From contig PXFD01000026.1 of assembly GCA_003564505.1 (NCBI GenBank), positions 1 through 11,438 on the forward strand: 11,438 nucleotides of DNA, written 5' to 3'. Positions 1 to 7,122 of this stretch are shown in pieces (positions within the stretch are counted from its first letter, which is position 1; each line of letters opens with the position of its first letter). The translations under genes were made by a program, and so were the position numbers. Under the pieces are notes generated by a model. It saw only the letters and a list, made by a program, of their open reading frames with translations. It searched no databases and had not been told where the DNA came from. This DNA comes from Syntrophomonadaceae bacterium (lineage in GTDB: Bacteria > Bacillota_D > Dethiobacteria > DTU022).

Positions 1-359
1 AGCTCAATATTTTTGTGGGGATGTTCCCTGAATTTCGCCTCAACTATACCGAGTGTTAATCTTGTGCCGTAGACAGGACAGTTAAGGTCTTCAATTAAAA
101 AAGGCAGAGCTCCGATATGGTCTTCGTGACCGTGAGTTAGAATGATCGCCTTAATATCAATATTGTTTTCCAGCAGATATGAAATATCGGGAATAACAAT
201 ATCCACTCCCAGCATTGCCTCATCAGGAAACTTCAGTCCGGCATCCATGATGATGCATTCCTGGCCGTACTTCAAAACAAACATGTTTTTACCAATTTCA
301 CCGATTCCCCCGAGGGGTATCAGCTGCAGCGTTTTACTTTTCTTATTTCGTCTGGACAA
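1..359 (-). CDS. rnj: Ribonuclease J, N-terminal part (cut by window edge)
   Basis: RNase J is a metallo-beta-lactamase/beta-CASP nuclease with endonuclease and 5'-3' exonuclease activity in mRNA decay and rRNA maturation in the cytoplasm. About 119 residues are visible; the other three quarters or more lie beyond position 1. The start of the fold is typical: LIPLGGIGEIGKN near residues 13-25, MDAG at 38-41, and the zinc-binding motif THGHEDHIGALP at 75-86, with H76, H78, D80 and H81 as the expected metal ligands. The start is a TTG codon at 359-357. It is chosen because GGAGG (370-366) sits 6 nt upstream and the short basic run SRRNKKSK before the fold is usual for the family. An ATG at 372-370 is out of frame. 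The gene follows dut by 163 nt on the same strand. Firmicutes often have two paralogues (RnjA, RnjB); the fragment does not decide which this is. Family assignment is firm. Confidence 0.95.
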   Translation of the reverse strand, partial: MSRRNKKSKTLQLIPLGGIGEIGKNMFVLKYGQECIIMDAGLKFPDEAMLGVDIVIPDISYLLENNIDIKAIILTHGHEDHIGALPFLIEDLNCPVYGTRLTLGIVEAKFREHPHKNIE

Positions 360-426
360 AATGTACCTCCATTATGTATTTTTGGGTCATACAGCGCAAC
401 AAACCAGCGTCTGAACACCCTTAATT

Positions 427-461
427 AACTTCCCGCTTTGCTTCGAGCCTGCAGGGAAGTT
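427..461 (-). other. Inverted repeat between dut and RNase J gene
   Basis: AACTTCCC (427-434) and GGGAAGTT (454-461) form an 8-bp perfect stem around a 19-nt loop. On the minus strand the 3' arm is followed by AATTAAGGG, not a U-tract, so it is not a standard terminator in the direction of the genes. On the plus strand the tail is TTTTAT, which could be a weak terminator, but no gene reads in that direction. It lies about 95 nt before the RNase J start, in what would be its leader or the dut 3' UTR. A processing site or leader structure is possible. The rest of the gap (360-522) shows only the RNase J ribosome binding site; I see no convincing promoter. Confidence 0.4.
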
Positions 462-522
462 TTATATTCAAAATATCATTGATTGCAGGCCTCACTTTAC
501 CAACATATTCATGCCTGCACTT

Positions 523-975
523 TCATCCTGTATGTCCGAAACCTCCGTCATTCCGTTCTGTGGAGGGCAGTTCATCAACTTCTTCAAGAACAGCCCGGGG
601 AACCGGACAAAGGACCATCTGGGCAATCCGATCACCACGACTAATGGTAACAATATCCTGTCCCAGGTTGATCAGGATTACTTTTATTTCACCACGGTAA
701 TCTGAGTCTATGGTGCCGGGTGAGTTGATAATTCCAACACCCTGCCTGAATGCCAATCCACTGCGCGGTCTGATTTGCAGCTCATACCCGGGAGGTACAG
801 CAACCATTAAACCGGTTGGCACAAGGGCTCTATTCCCGGGTTTAACAATAATATCATCTTCAACAGCCGCATATATATCCATACCGGCAGATCCGCTGGT
901 CATATAAGATGGCTGCGGCAAATCTCCTGTTCCCTTTATTCTTTTAAAGGGCAGCTTAATATTATCACAGACCAT
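523..975 (-). CDS. dut: Deoxyuridine 5'-triphosphate nucleotidohydrolase (dUTPase)
   Basis: Hydrolyses dUTP to dUMP and pyrophosphate, keeping uracil out of DNA and supplying dUMP for thymidylate synthesis. The 150-residue protein has all five motifs of the trimeric dUTPase family in order: motif I AGMDIYA (30-36), motif II RPRSGLA (69-75), motif III GTIDSDYRGE (87-96, with the expected catalytic D90 and uracil-pocket Y93), motif IV GDRIAQMV (114-121) and the flexible C-terminal motif V RNDGGFGHTG (141-150). Length is normal for the family and nothing is missing. The ATG start has AGGAG 8 nt upstream. The gene lies 171 nt after pnp, beyond a strong terminator, so it probably has its own promoter or depends on read-through; I could not pick a convincing promoter in 976-1110. 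A short GC-rich palindrome (around 1012-1019) lies in the same gap. Confidence 0.97.
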   Translation of the reverse strand: MVCDNIKLPFKRIKGTGDLPQPSYMTSGSAGMDIYAAVEDDIIVKPGNRALVPTGLMVAVPPGYELQIRPRSGLAFRQGVGIINSPGTIDSDYRGEIKVILINLGQDIVTISRGDRIAQMVLCPVPRAVLEEVDELPSTERNDGGFGHTG

Positions 976-1085
976 GAAAGTTTCTCCTACATTCAGGTTT
1001 TTTTATTATCACTGCGCAGCCTCTAAGCTATAAGTATCCCGACCTGCTTAAAATAACATACGCTCGCTTCAGTTTTTTAAGTAAG

Positions 1086-1127
1086 CCTGGTAGTATTCTC
1101 TTGTTTTAGAGAAAAAACCCTACCAGG
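1086..1127 (-). other. Nested hairpin overlapping the pnp terminator
   Basis: On the minus strand CCTGGTAG (1127-1120) is exactly complementary to CTACCAGG (1093-1086). Inside this, TTCTCT (1113-1108) pairs with AGAGAA (1101-1096) around a 6-nt loop. The outer arm uses the same bases as the loop and 3' arm of the pnp terminator, so the two folds exclude each other. The distal arm lies downstream of the terminator U-tract, so this fold can form only in transcripts that read through toward dut. It may be a processing hairpin in read-through RNA or a remnant of a duplicated stem. The role is inference. Confidence 0.4.
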
Positions 1128-1136
1128 TAGGGTTTT
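1112..1136 (-). terminator. Intrinsic terminator after pnp
   Basis: Reading the minus strand, AAAACCCTAC (1136-1127), loop CTG, then GTAGGGTTTT (1123-1114) give a perfect 10-bp stem ending in a run of six T (1117-1112). It begins 10 nt past the pnp TAG stop. This is a standard Rho-independent terminator and marks the end of the rimP-to-pnp transcription unit. The plus-strand reading also has four to six A before and four T after the stem, so it may work weakly in both directions. Confidence 0.88.
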
Positions 1137-1146
1137 AACCTTGCTG

Positions 1147-3267
1147 CTATCTGCGATTATCAGGTTTGCCCCCGCCGCCTCCACCGCCTGAAGGCTTTTC
1201 AAGCAAGGCTTTCCTGGAAAGATTTATCCGGCCCTTATCATCAATATCAAGGACTTTTACTTCGACTTCATCTCCCAGTTTCACCACATCTTCAGTTTTG
1301 TTAACACGGTGATGATCCAGGTGTGATATATGCAGCAGGCCTTCTTTGCCCGGCAGTACCTCGACAAAAGCGCCGTAACGCTCTACCCTTTTGACTTTGC
1401 CGGTATAAACTTCTCCTGCTTCTACATCCTTGACCAGGGCTTCAATCATTTCCCTGGCTTTTTCTCCACCTTCCGGATCGACAGCGGCTATGAATACCCT
1501 GCCGTCAGGTTCAATGTCAATGCCCACTCCGGTTTCAGATATGATCTTGTTAATCATCTTGCCACCGGGGCCGATTACATCCCTGATCTTGTCAACATCA
1601 ATTTGCATCCTGATCATCCGTGGTGCGTTCGGAGAAAGTTCAGGCCTTGCTTCACTGATAGTTTCATTCATAATGCCAAGGATATGTTTATAGCCTTTAT
1701 CGGCACGTTCCAGGGCACTTTCCAGCAGTTCACGGGAAAGACCCTTAATTTTAATATCCATCTGCATTGCAGTAATCCCTTTTTCAGTTCCGGCTACTTT
1801 AAAGTCCATATCTCCTAAAAAGTCCTCTACACCCTGGATATCGGAAAGTATAGCCACATCATCACCTTCCTTAATCAAGCCCATGGCTATTCCGGAAACG
1901 GGTCTTTTCAGCGGCACACCGGTATCCATCATGGCAAGTGAACCGGAACAGACACTACCCATTGAGGTTGAACCGTTCGATTCAAGAACTTCTGAAACCA
2001 ATCGAATTGTATATGGGAAGTCATCCTCAGAGGGAACTACCGGCTCAAGAGCCCGTTCGGCCAGGGCACCGTGACCAATTTCCCTGCGGCCTGGACCGCG
2101 CATAAATCCGGTTTCCCCAACGCTGTAGGGCGGGAAATTATAATGGTGCATAAACCGCTTGGATTCTTCAAGTCCGAGACCATCTAACATCTGCATATCA
2201 CGCAGGGCAGAAAGGGTGCAGATATTCAATACCTGGGTTTGACCACGGGTGAAAATAGCAGAACCGTGAGTACGCGGCAGTGAAGATATTTCACAGCTAA
2301 TCGGACGGATCTCTTCCGACCGGCGACCATCTGCCCGTAAGTCTTCATTGATAATCATTTTGCGCAGGGTATCTTTAAGAACAGCTTCAAAGATCTTAAC
2401 CAATTCTGATTCCTGCTCAGGATAGTCTTCGATAAATTTATCTTTAATTTCCTGCTTTATTGATGCAAGCCTCTCTTCACGTTCCTGCTTGTCGGAAATC
2501 TTCAAAGCTTCTGAAACGCCTTCCTTAACAACCGGCTCAACCTTATCAACCATATCTTGAGGCAGTTCTTTACGCTCGACGGTCATCTTTTCTTCGCCGG
2601 CTTCTGCAACCATCTTTTTCTGCAGATCAACAATTTCCTTGATTGTTTCATGTCCAGCCTGAATTGCTTTTAGAACATCATCCTTACTTATCTCATCAGC
2701 CCCTGCTTCAACCATTAGCACAGCATCTTCAGAACCGGCAAGCATCAGGTGAAGAGAACTTTTTTCTGTTTGTTCCTGGTTGGGGTTAACGACAACTTCA
2801 CCATCAACTAGACCAACAATTACAGCGCCAACCGGGCCCTCAAATGGTATCTTTGATATTGAGAGCGCTGCTGAAGCTCCGATAATAGCCAGCGGTTCCG
2901 GAGGACAATCCTGGTCCATCGAAAGGATCGTGGCCACTATGTGCAATGAATGATTAAAGCCCTTCGGGAACAGAGGTCTCACTGAACGATCTGTCAGGCG
3001 ACAGCCTAAAATGGCTCGCTCAGTGGGTCGTCCTTCTCTCTTGATAAAGCCACCCGGTATACGACCAACGGCATACAACCGCTCCTCGTAATCAACAGTT
3101 AAGGGCAGGAAGTCGACACCTTCACGCGGTTGATCTGAGACTGTTGCCGTAACCAAAACCATTGTATCGCCATGTCTTAGCAAAACGGCGCCGCTGGCCT
3201 GTTTGGCAAGCCGCCCTGTTTCCATCGAAAATTCTTTACCCTGCAGTTCCATGGTAAAAGTTTGCAT
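1147..3267 (-). CDS. pnp: Polynucleotide phosphorylase (PNPase)
   Basis: Degrades RNA 3'-5' by phosphorolysis, releasing nucleoside diphosphates; a trimeric core enzyme of mRNA decay. The 706-residue protein matches the usual length (about 700). Order: first RNase PH domain (about 1-215, with [21 protein letters not shown] from 60), a helical linker (about 235-300), second RNase PH domain (about 310-545), KH domain with IGPGG (565-569), and S1 domain (about 620-690). In the second core the residues matching the E. coli catalytic D486, D492 and K494 are D482, D488 and K490 within DFLGDMDFK. The C-terminus is seven glycines (694-700) followed by KPDNRR, a short flexible tail. The ATG start at 3267 has GGAG 11 nt upstream, slightly long spacing. 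It follows rpsO by 103 nt across a hairpin, as in the widespread rpsO-pnp pair. A strong terminator follows. The assignment is secure. Confidence 0.99.
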   Translation of the reverse strand: MQTFTMELQGKEFSMETGRLAKQASGAVLLRHGDTMVLVTATVSDQPREGVDFLPLTVDYEERLYAVGRIPGGFIKREGRPTERAILGCRLTDRSVRPLFPKGFNHSLHIVATILSMDQDCPPEPLAIIGASAALSISKIPFEGPVGAVIVGLVDGEVVVNPNQEQTEKSSLHLMLAGSEDAVLMVEAGADEISKDDVLKAIQAGHETIKEIVDLQKKMVAEAGEEKMTVERKELPQDMVDKVEPVVKEGVSEALKISDKQEREERLASIKQEIKDKFIEDYPEQESELVKIFEAVLKDTLRKMIINEDLRADGRRSEEIRPISCEISSLPRTHGSAIFTRGQTQVLNICTLSALRDMQMLDGLGLEESKRFMHHYNFPPYSVGETGFMRGPGRREIGHGALAERALEPVVPSEDDFPYTIRLVSEVLESNGSTSMGSVCSGSLAMMDTGVPLKRPVSGIAMGLIKEGDDVAILSDIQGVEDFLGDMDFKVAGTEKGITAMQMDIKIKGLSRELLESALERADKGYKHILGIMNETISEARPELSPNAPRMIRMQIDVDKIRDVIGPGGKMINKIISETGVGIDIEPDGRVFIAAVDPEGGEKAREMIEALVKDVEAGEVYTGKVKRVERYGAFVEVLPGKEGLLHISHLDHHRVNKTEDVVKLGDEVEVKVLDIDDKGRINLSRKALLEKPSGGGGGGGKPDNRR

Positions 3268-3329
3268 AAATCTATAAACTCCTCTCGACTACTTCTTGAA
3301 TTACCTGGTATCCAATATTTACAATTAGC

Positions 3330-3361
3330 TGTAAGCACGGGGCCAGCCCCCCGTGCTTACA
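3330..3361 (-). promoter_or_regulatory. GC-rich hairpin between rpsO and pnp
   Basis: A perfect 13-bp stem (3330-3342 with 3349-3361) closes a 6-nt loop. It starts 9 nt beyond the rpsO stop codon. On the minus strand the 3' arm is followed by GCTAATTG, with no U-tract, so it does not look like an efficient terminator. In E. coli the rpsO-pnp gap holds a terminator and a stem cut by RNase III that controls pnp. A similar job here, protecting the 3' end of rpsO mRNA or serving as a cleavage site, is inference. A smaller inverted repeat, TTACA/TGTAA (about 3320-3335), overlaps its base. Confidence 0.65.
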
Positions 3362-3370
3362 AAGTAAAAG

Positions 3371-3637
3371 TTATTTCCTCAGCTTAAGCTTGGTAATAAT
3401 TGTCTGATAACGTTCAGGGGAAGTATCTCGAAGATAATTCAGTAAGCCTCTTCTGCGGCCTACCATTTTTAGCAATCCCCGTTGAGAATGATAATCTTTT
3501 TTGTGGGTTTTTAAGTGTTCCGTGAGGTAATTAATCCGCTCTGTTAAAAGAGCAATCTGAACTTCCGGTGAACCCGTATCGCCCTCGTGTCTCTTGTAAA
3601 GATCAATTATTCCCTGTTTCCGTTCCTGATCAAGCAT
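3371..3637 (-). CDS. rpsO: 30S ribosomal protein S15
   Basis: Primary binder of the 16S rRNA central domain in 30S assembly, and part of bridge B4 to the 50S subunit. The protein has 88 residues, against about 89 in the family. Signature stretches are [17 protein letters not shown] (19-35) and [16 protein letters not shown] (45-60), the helix-loop-helix that contacts rRNA. I place the start at the ATG at 3637-3635, giving MLDQERKQ, because GGGAGGAG (3655-3648) lies 10 nt upstream and the protein then aligns with S15 from the first residues. A frame-compatible TTG at 3679 would add 14 residues but would put the ribosome binding site inside the coding region and has no site of its own. It sits 84 nt after ribF and 103 nt before pnp. 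The leader has a hairpin that may mediate autoregulation. Confidence 0.98.
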   Translation of the reverse strand: MLDQERKQGIIDLYKRHEGDTGSPEVQIALLTERINYLTEHLKTHKKDYHSQRGLLKMVGRRRGLLNYLRDTSPERYQTIITKLKLRK

Positions 3638-3649
3638 AATAAAAAAACT

Positions 3650-3704
3650 CCTCCCATTTATATAATCGCCGCCTGCCAAGTTTAACGTTGGGAAAGCGTT
3701 AAAC
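3650..3704 (-). promoter_or_regulatory. Candidate S15 leader: hairpin with loop complementary to the Shine-Dalgarno
   Basis: On the minus strand GTTTAACG (3704-3697) and CGTTAAAC (3687-3680) form a perfect 8-bp stem. The 9-nt loop contains UUUCCC (3695-3690), which can pair with GGGAGG (3655-3650), the rpsO ribosome binding site, through four Watson-Crick and two G-U pairs. The two halves are 24 nt apart from the stem end. A hairpin whose loop pairs downstream over the initiation region is the layout of the E. coli rpsO pseudoknot, where S15 represses its own translation. Several different S15-binding leaders are known in other bacteria. The pairing is visible; the regulatory role is inference. 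The 3' arm has no U-tract, so it is not a terminator. Confidence 0.5.
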
Positions 3705-3721
3705 CTAGCCCGCGGTTCAAA

Positions 3722-4717
3722 CTATTGTGATTTTAGCACAGAACAACCTGCTTGTAAAGAATGGATGATCCCGTTTTTCCCTTGATTATAAAGCTTGATC
3801 AACCTCCTGCTCTGTTCAATATCCTGCCCGATCTGTTCTTTTAATTGTTCTGCTGAATTAAAAATACGGGTATCGCGCAGCTTCTCCAGAAAACATATGC
3901 GGATCTCGCGATTATAGATAGTCTGATCAAAATCAAGGATATGTGTTTCTACAGCAATATTATGATCGGCAAAGGTAGGGCGTGAACCAACATTGGTGAC
4001 CCCGTAGAACAGATCCCCGTCAAGCCTGTTTACTGCAGTCAGATATACACCCTTACCGGGCCATAAAAGACGAGGATTGGCGGCAATATTTGCCGTTGGA
4101 TAAACCATTTTCTTTCCTATTCCATAACCCTTAATTACCTGTCCCTGCCTATAAAAGTAATAACCAAGCAGGTCGGAAGCCTCCTTAACATCGCCACTGA
4201 GCAATAAAGAACGTATTATTGAACTGCTAACTTCTTTATCCTTAAAGTAAAACATGGGGCTAACATCAACGGAGAAACCAAGTTTGTCGCCCCAGTAGCT
4301 AAGGGTGCTGGAACTGCCTGCACCCATTCGTCCGAATGAATAATCCTCGCCAACAAAAACTCCTTTTAGATGCAATCTTTCAACTAATACCTGGCGCACA
4401 AACTGCTCAGGCGAAAGAGAAGACATCCTGGAAGTAAACTGCTGCACAATAAGGTAATCCAGGTCCAGCTCCGCCATAATTTCCGCTCGATCAACCAGGT
4501 CGGTTAAAAGCGATAGAGGCTGTTCGGGGCGCAGGGCGATCTGGGGATGGGGATCAAAGATCAGCACGGCGCTTTTTCCCTTTTTGTTTTTTGCTCTTTT
4601 CACAGCCGCTTTTATTATCTCCTGGTGGCCACGGTGGATACCATCGAAGTTTCCCAGTGCCACGTAAAGAGAAACTTTTTGATTTGCAATATTATCTACA
4701 CCATTAATAATTTCCAT
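3722..4717 (-). CDS. ribF: Bifunctional riboflavin kinase / FAD synthetase
   Basis: Phosphorylates riboflavin to FMN and adenylylates FMN to FAD, the last two steps of flavin cofactor synthesis. The 331 residues split into an N-terminal nucleotidyltransferase (FAD synthetase) domain, about 15-180, with GNFDGIHRGH (22-31), FDPHP (54-58), GEDYSFGRMGAG (123-134) and SSIIR (165-169), and a C-terminal riboflavin kinase domain, about 183-310, with the ATP/Mg motif PTAN (207-210), SRPTF (245-249) and the expected catalytic glutamate E257 in VETHILDFD. The kinase glycine-rich segment reads GYGIGKKMVYPTAN, which departs from the common GRxLGFPTAN form but keeps PTAN. Both domains look intact. The ATG at 4717 has a weak AAGGG site about 9 nt upstream. 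The final 20 residues are a poorly conserved tail. It follows truB at a 104-nt gap, the usual order in Gram-positive bacteria. Confidence 0.97.
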   Translation of the reverse strand: MEIINGVDNIANQKVSLYVALGNFDGIHRGHQEIIKAAVKRAKNKKGKSAVLIFDPHPQIALRPEQPLSLLTDLVDRAEIMAELDLDYLIVQQFTSRMSSLSPEQFVRQVLVERLHLKGVFVGEDYSFGRMGAGSSSTLSYWGDKLGFSVDVSPMFYFKDKEVSSSIIRSLLLSGDVKEASDLLGYYFYRQGQVIKGYGIGKKMVYPTANIAANPRLLWPGKGVYLTAVNRLDGDLFYGVTNVGSRPTFADHNIAVETHILDFDQTIYNREIRICFLEKLRDTRIFNSAEQLKEQIGQDIEQSRRLIKLYNQGKNGIIHSLQAGCSVLKSQ

Positions 4718-4761
4718 CTGGACTATCCCTTTTCACTTAAATTCAATATCACTACCCTGGA

Positions 4762-4809
4762 CCTGCTGAAGTTTATGCAAATAGACTTGCCTGCTGAAGG
4801 AGACAGCAG
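4762..4809 (-). repeat. Short direct repeat and small hairpin in the truB-ribF gap
   Basis: CCTGCTGAAG occurs twice (4762-4771 and 4790-4799). CTGCTG (4791-4796) and CAGCAG (4804-4809) form a 6-bp stem with a 7-nt loop. On the minus strand the 5' arm could pair with either repeat copy. There is no U-tract after it. The repeats are short enough to be chance or a small duplication. I see no gene or convincing promoter in the gap. Confidence 0.3.
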
Positions 4810-4821
4810 ATTTTCCTACCT

Positions 4822-5733
4822 TTATGTTAAAAATTTGAGGGTTTTTAAACCTTCTTTGTCCTGCGAAACAAACTTTGTTATCAAGGCCTTAAATTCACCC
4901 TGCCTGTCATAAAGCCTGATTGGTTCATCCAGGGGTAATCCTGACAGCAGCCCTGATTCCTCTGGATAAAGCTCCTGCCCATTTTTCAAAGCCTCTACTT
5001 GCTGACTGTCCATTTCTAGCGCGAAATACTGCTGCAATGCACTATCCATTGGCCACATTATATCACCGATACAGCCATTTTTTACTTTTTCGGCAACCTG
5101 GGCTGTTGTCATAGACTTATCGAGATGGTATGGCCCGACTGCAGTCCTTACCAGGCCTGACAGGTATGCGCCACATCCTGCGGATTCACCAATATCAATC
5201 ACCATGGTCCTGATATAAGTGCCCTTTGAGCAATCGACTTCAAAAATCAGCTGTGGTTCTGAATCACGATTGTAATCTAAAAGCTCTATCCGGTATATAT
5301 ATGCTTTTCTTATCCTGCGGGGAACTTCTTTGCCCTGCCTGGCCCAGTGGTAGAGAGGTTTTCCCTGGTGTTTCACCGCAGAATAGTGTGGCGGCAGCTG
5401 CTCGATCTCACCACTAAAGCTTTGCAAAATATCTTCAATTTGCCGGCGGCCGGGCAGTTCTACATCCGGTTTCGCTACCACATCGCCCTCCGAGTCACCG
5501 GTGCTGCTTACTTTTCCCAGGGTTACTTCTGCCCGGTAACTTTTTGGCAGCTCCATAACATATTCACTCAAGCGTGTAGCCCTGCCCAAACAAATCGGCA
5601 GAACCCCGGTCGCCATTGGATCAAGTGTTCCGGTATGTCCTGCCCTGTGACCGGGAAATATTTTTTTTACCAGCTGCACGGCCCTGTTTGAGCTGTCTCC
5701 GGCCAGTTTGTTAATGACAATAATACCGTCCAC
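4822..5733 (-). CDS. truB: tRNA pseudouridine(55) synthase TruB
   Basis: Converts U55 of the T-loop of nearly all tRNAs to pseudouridine; in E. coli it also acts as a tRNA chaperone. The protein has 303 residues, normal length. The catalytic motif GHTGTLDPMATGVLP lies at 32-46, with D38 the expected nucleophilic aspartate. Other family blocks are YSAVKHQGKPLY (117-128) and KGTYIRTM (170-177). Residues about 234-303 match the C-terminal PUA-type RNA-binding region. The N-terminal block, normally KPxGxTS, reads NKLAGDSSN here, a mild divergence away from the active site. The start is a GTG at 5733-5731 with GGGAG 9 nt upstream. It begins 14 nt after the nrnA stop, so the two are almost certainly cotranscribed. 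Confidence 0.97.
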   Translation of the reverse strand: MDGIIVINKLAGDSSNRAVQLVKKIFPGHRAGHTGTLDPMATGVLPICLGRATRLSEYVMELPKSYRAEVTLGKVSSTGDSEGDVVAKPDVELPGRRQIEDILQSFSGEIEQLPPHYSAVKHQGKPLYHWARQGKEVPRRIRKAYIYRIELLDYNRDSEPQLIFEVDCSKGTYIRTMVIDIGESAGCGAYLSGLVRTAVGPYHLDKSMTTAQVAEKVKNGCIGDIMWPMDSALQQYFALEMDSQQVEALKNGQELYPEESGLLSGLPLDEPIRLYDRQGEFKALITKFVSQDKEGLKTLKFLT

Positions 5734-5747
5734 ACTGCAATGCTCCC

Positions 5748-6722
5748 TTATGCCGGCAGCTCTTTAACCATTTTTAAAGCTTCGGCCATAACTCTTTCTT
5801 TAACCGACTCAAAATCGCCATTCATCCTGCAGCCGGCTGCCCTGATATGACCGCCACCGTTTAATCTGCCTGCCAGTTCACTGGCATCAAGGTTTCTTGA
5901 GCGAAAACCAACTTTAACTTCGCTATCGCTTTCCACGTAGAAAAGTATGCCCAGTTCGATCCCTTCAATATTGCGACTAAAGTTAACGATGCCCTCAAGA
6001 TCGTCAGTGGTTGCACCGCTCCGTTCCCTGATATCTTTGCTTAAAACCATTACGGCAACAGTCCTGCTTTCATAAAGTTCAAGGGTTGACAGGGCCTCTT
6101 TCAGCAAAATGTAGTAAGTGTAAGGCCGCTCGTCAAAGATTTTTTGAGATATTACACCGGGATTTATACCAGATTCCAGCAGGGATGAAATTACTTGATG
6201 GGTTTGAGAAGTTGTATTCTCAAATTTAAAGGAACCTGTATCGGCTGAAATTGCTACGTAGAGAGCTTCAGCAATATGGTAGTCTATCTCAACACCCAGC
6301 TCCTTCAACAGACCGAAAACAATTTCACCTGTGGCAGAAGCAGTGTCATCGACATAATTTAAATGGCCAAAGCGCTGGTTGGTTACATGATGATCGATAT
6401 TGATAATCATCCTGCTCTGCATAACCGAATCCTTGAAAAGGCCGAGTCGCTCAGGATCACTGCTGTCAAGAACAATAACCGCTCTTTCCGGATTATCGAT
6501 TGAACCGTTATGACAAACTGTCCCGGAACCTTCCAAAAACCTGTACTTGTCGGGAATATGACCCGGAGTGAACAGGGTTACTTCTTTACCTATTTTATTT
6601 AATCCCAGTCCCAATCCCAGTAGTGAGCCGATGCTATCCCCGTCAGGCAGCATATGCGATATCAGGTAGAATTGATTCTCTTTTTCTATTATATCAATTA
6701 TCGTCGCCCGATCGGCTGTCAT
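5748..6722 (-). CDS. nrnA: DHH-family oligoribonuclease / pAp phosphatase NrnA
   Basis: NrnA degrades very short RNA oligonucleotides (nanoRNA) to mononucleotides, and characterised members also dephosphorylate 3'-phosphoadenosine 5'-phosphate to AMP. The 324 residues show a DHH domain followed by a DHHA1 domain. Motif I is HMLPDGDSIGS (23-33) with H23, D27 and D29; then VLDSSDP (84-90) with D86; the DHH motif IDHHVTNQ (109-116); DTGSFKF (161-167); and the DHHA1 motif GGGHIRAAG (289-297). Metal ligands of the family all appear present. The ATG at 6722 lies inside rbfA, overlapping its end by 29 nt, preceded by a purine-rich GGAAGAAGAG stretch and AGGG directly before the start. Translation is probably coupled to rbfA. 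Its neighbours in RNA decay make a nanoRNase role the natural reading; which activity dominates cannot be told from sequence. Confidence 0.94.
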   Translation of the reverse strand: MTADRATIIDIIEKENQFYLISHMLPDGDSIGSLLGLGLGLNKIGKEVTLFTPGHIPDKYRFLEGSGTVCHNGSIDNPERAVIVLDSSDPERLGLFKDSVMQSRMIINIDHHVTNQRFGHLNYVDDTASATGEIVFGLLKELGVEIDYHIAEALYVAISADTGSFKFENTTSQTHQVISSLLESGINPGVISQKIFDERPYTYYILLKEALSTLELYESRTVAVMVLSKDIRERSGATTDDLEGIVNFSRNIEGIELGILFYVESDSEVKVGFRSRNLDASELAGRLNGGGHIRAAGCRMNGDFESVKERVMAEALKMVKELPA

Positions 6723-7077
6723 CCCTGTTCTCTTCTTCCTTCAGTGATTTTAATACACTTTCAATATAGGCGCCATACTCAATGGAAGTGTCCAGGAAAA
6801 AGTTAATCTCCGGGGTATACCTTAATCTTATTCGCCGCCCTATTTCAGAACGGACAAACCCGGAAGCCCTGGCCAGGGTTTGTAAAGTTTCTTCCCTTTC
6901 CGTTTCACTGCCATAAACGCTTACATAAACAGATGCATGGCGTAAATCCTTTGACAACTCCACATCAGTAACGCTGGTCATCCCGGCAATCCTGGGATCT
7001 TTTATTTCAGTAACGATAATTTGACTGACATCTTTTTTGATCTGTTCAGCAACCCGCCGCACTCTGTTTTCCGACAT
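6694..7077 (-). CDS. rbfA: Ribosome-binding factor A
   Basis: Small 30S maturation factor that binds the immature subunit near the 5' end helix of 16S rRNA and assists late assembly, notably in the cold. The protein has 127 residues, typical length. It opens with RVRRVAEQIKKDVSQII and has KDPRIAGMTSVTDVELSKDLRHASVYVSV (26-54) and the KH-like second half with RASGFVRSEIG (70-80) and TPEINFFLDTSIEYG (88-102). The last 14 residues (ENRDDSRSGDDN) are polar, and their codons overlap the start of nrnA. The ATG has GGAGG 8 nt upstream. It follows infB by 45 nt with no ylxP-type gene between, unlike Bacillus subtilis. Confidence 0.97.
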   Translation of the reverse strand: MSENRVRRVAEQIKKDVSQIIVTEIKDPRIAGMTSVTDVELSKDLRHASVYVSVYGSETEREETLQTLARASGFVRSEIGRRIRLRYTPEINFFLDTSIEYGAYIESVLKSLKEEENRDDSRSGDDN

Positions 7078-7122
7078 AATGAAATCCTCCTAAATATAGG
7101 CTGATACGGCGATAAGGTAAAT

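Noticed and set aside
364..401. Promoter just before the RNase J gene (TTGTTG, 18 nt, TACATA)
   Set aside because: The predicted start point would fall in or past the ribosome binding site, so it could not give a useful leader.
976..1085. Promoter for dut
   Set aside because: TATAGC-like boxes are present, but no -35 hexamer at 16-18 nt matches well enough to call.
1330..1818. Open frame of 162 codons on the plus strand inside pnp
   Set aside because: It is antisense to a fully conserved PNPase, has no recognisable family features and no convincing ribosome binding site. The same applies to the other plus-strand frames, for example 142-414, 4547-4912, 7276-7668, 7934-8335 and 9339-9758.
3638..3679. 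N-terminal extension of S15 from a TTG at 3679
   Set aside because: The added 14 residues cover the ribosome binding site and are not part of the S15 family; the ATG at 3637 fits length and spacing.
3640..3704. Promoter between ribF and rpsO (TTAAAC, 17 nt, TATAAA)
   Set aside because: The -35 matches only 3 of 6 positions, and transcription would begin inside the rpsO ribosome binding site.
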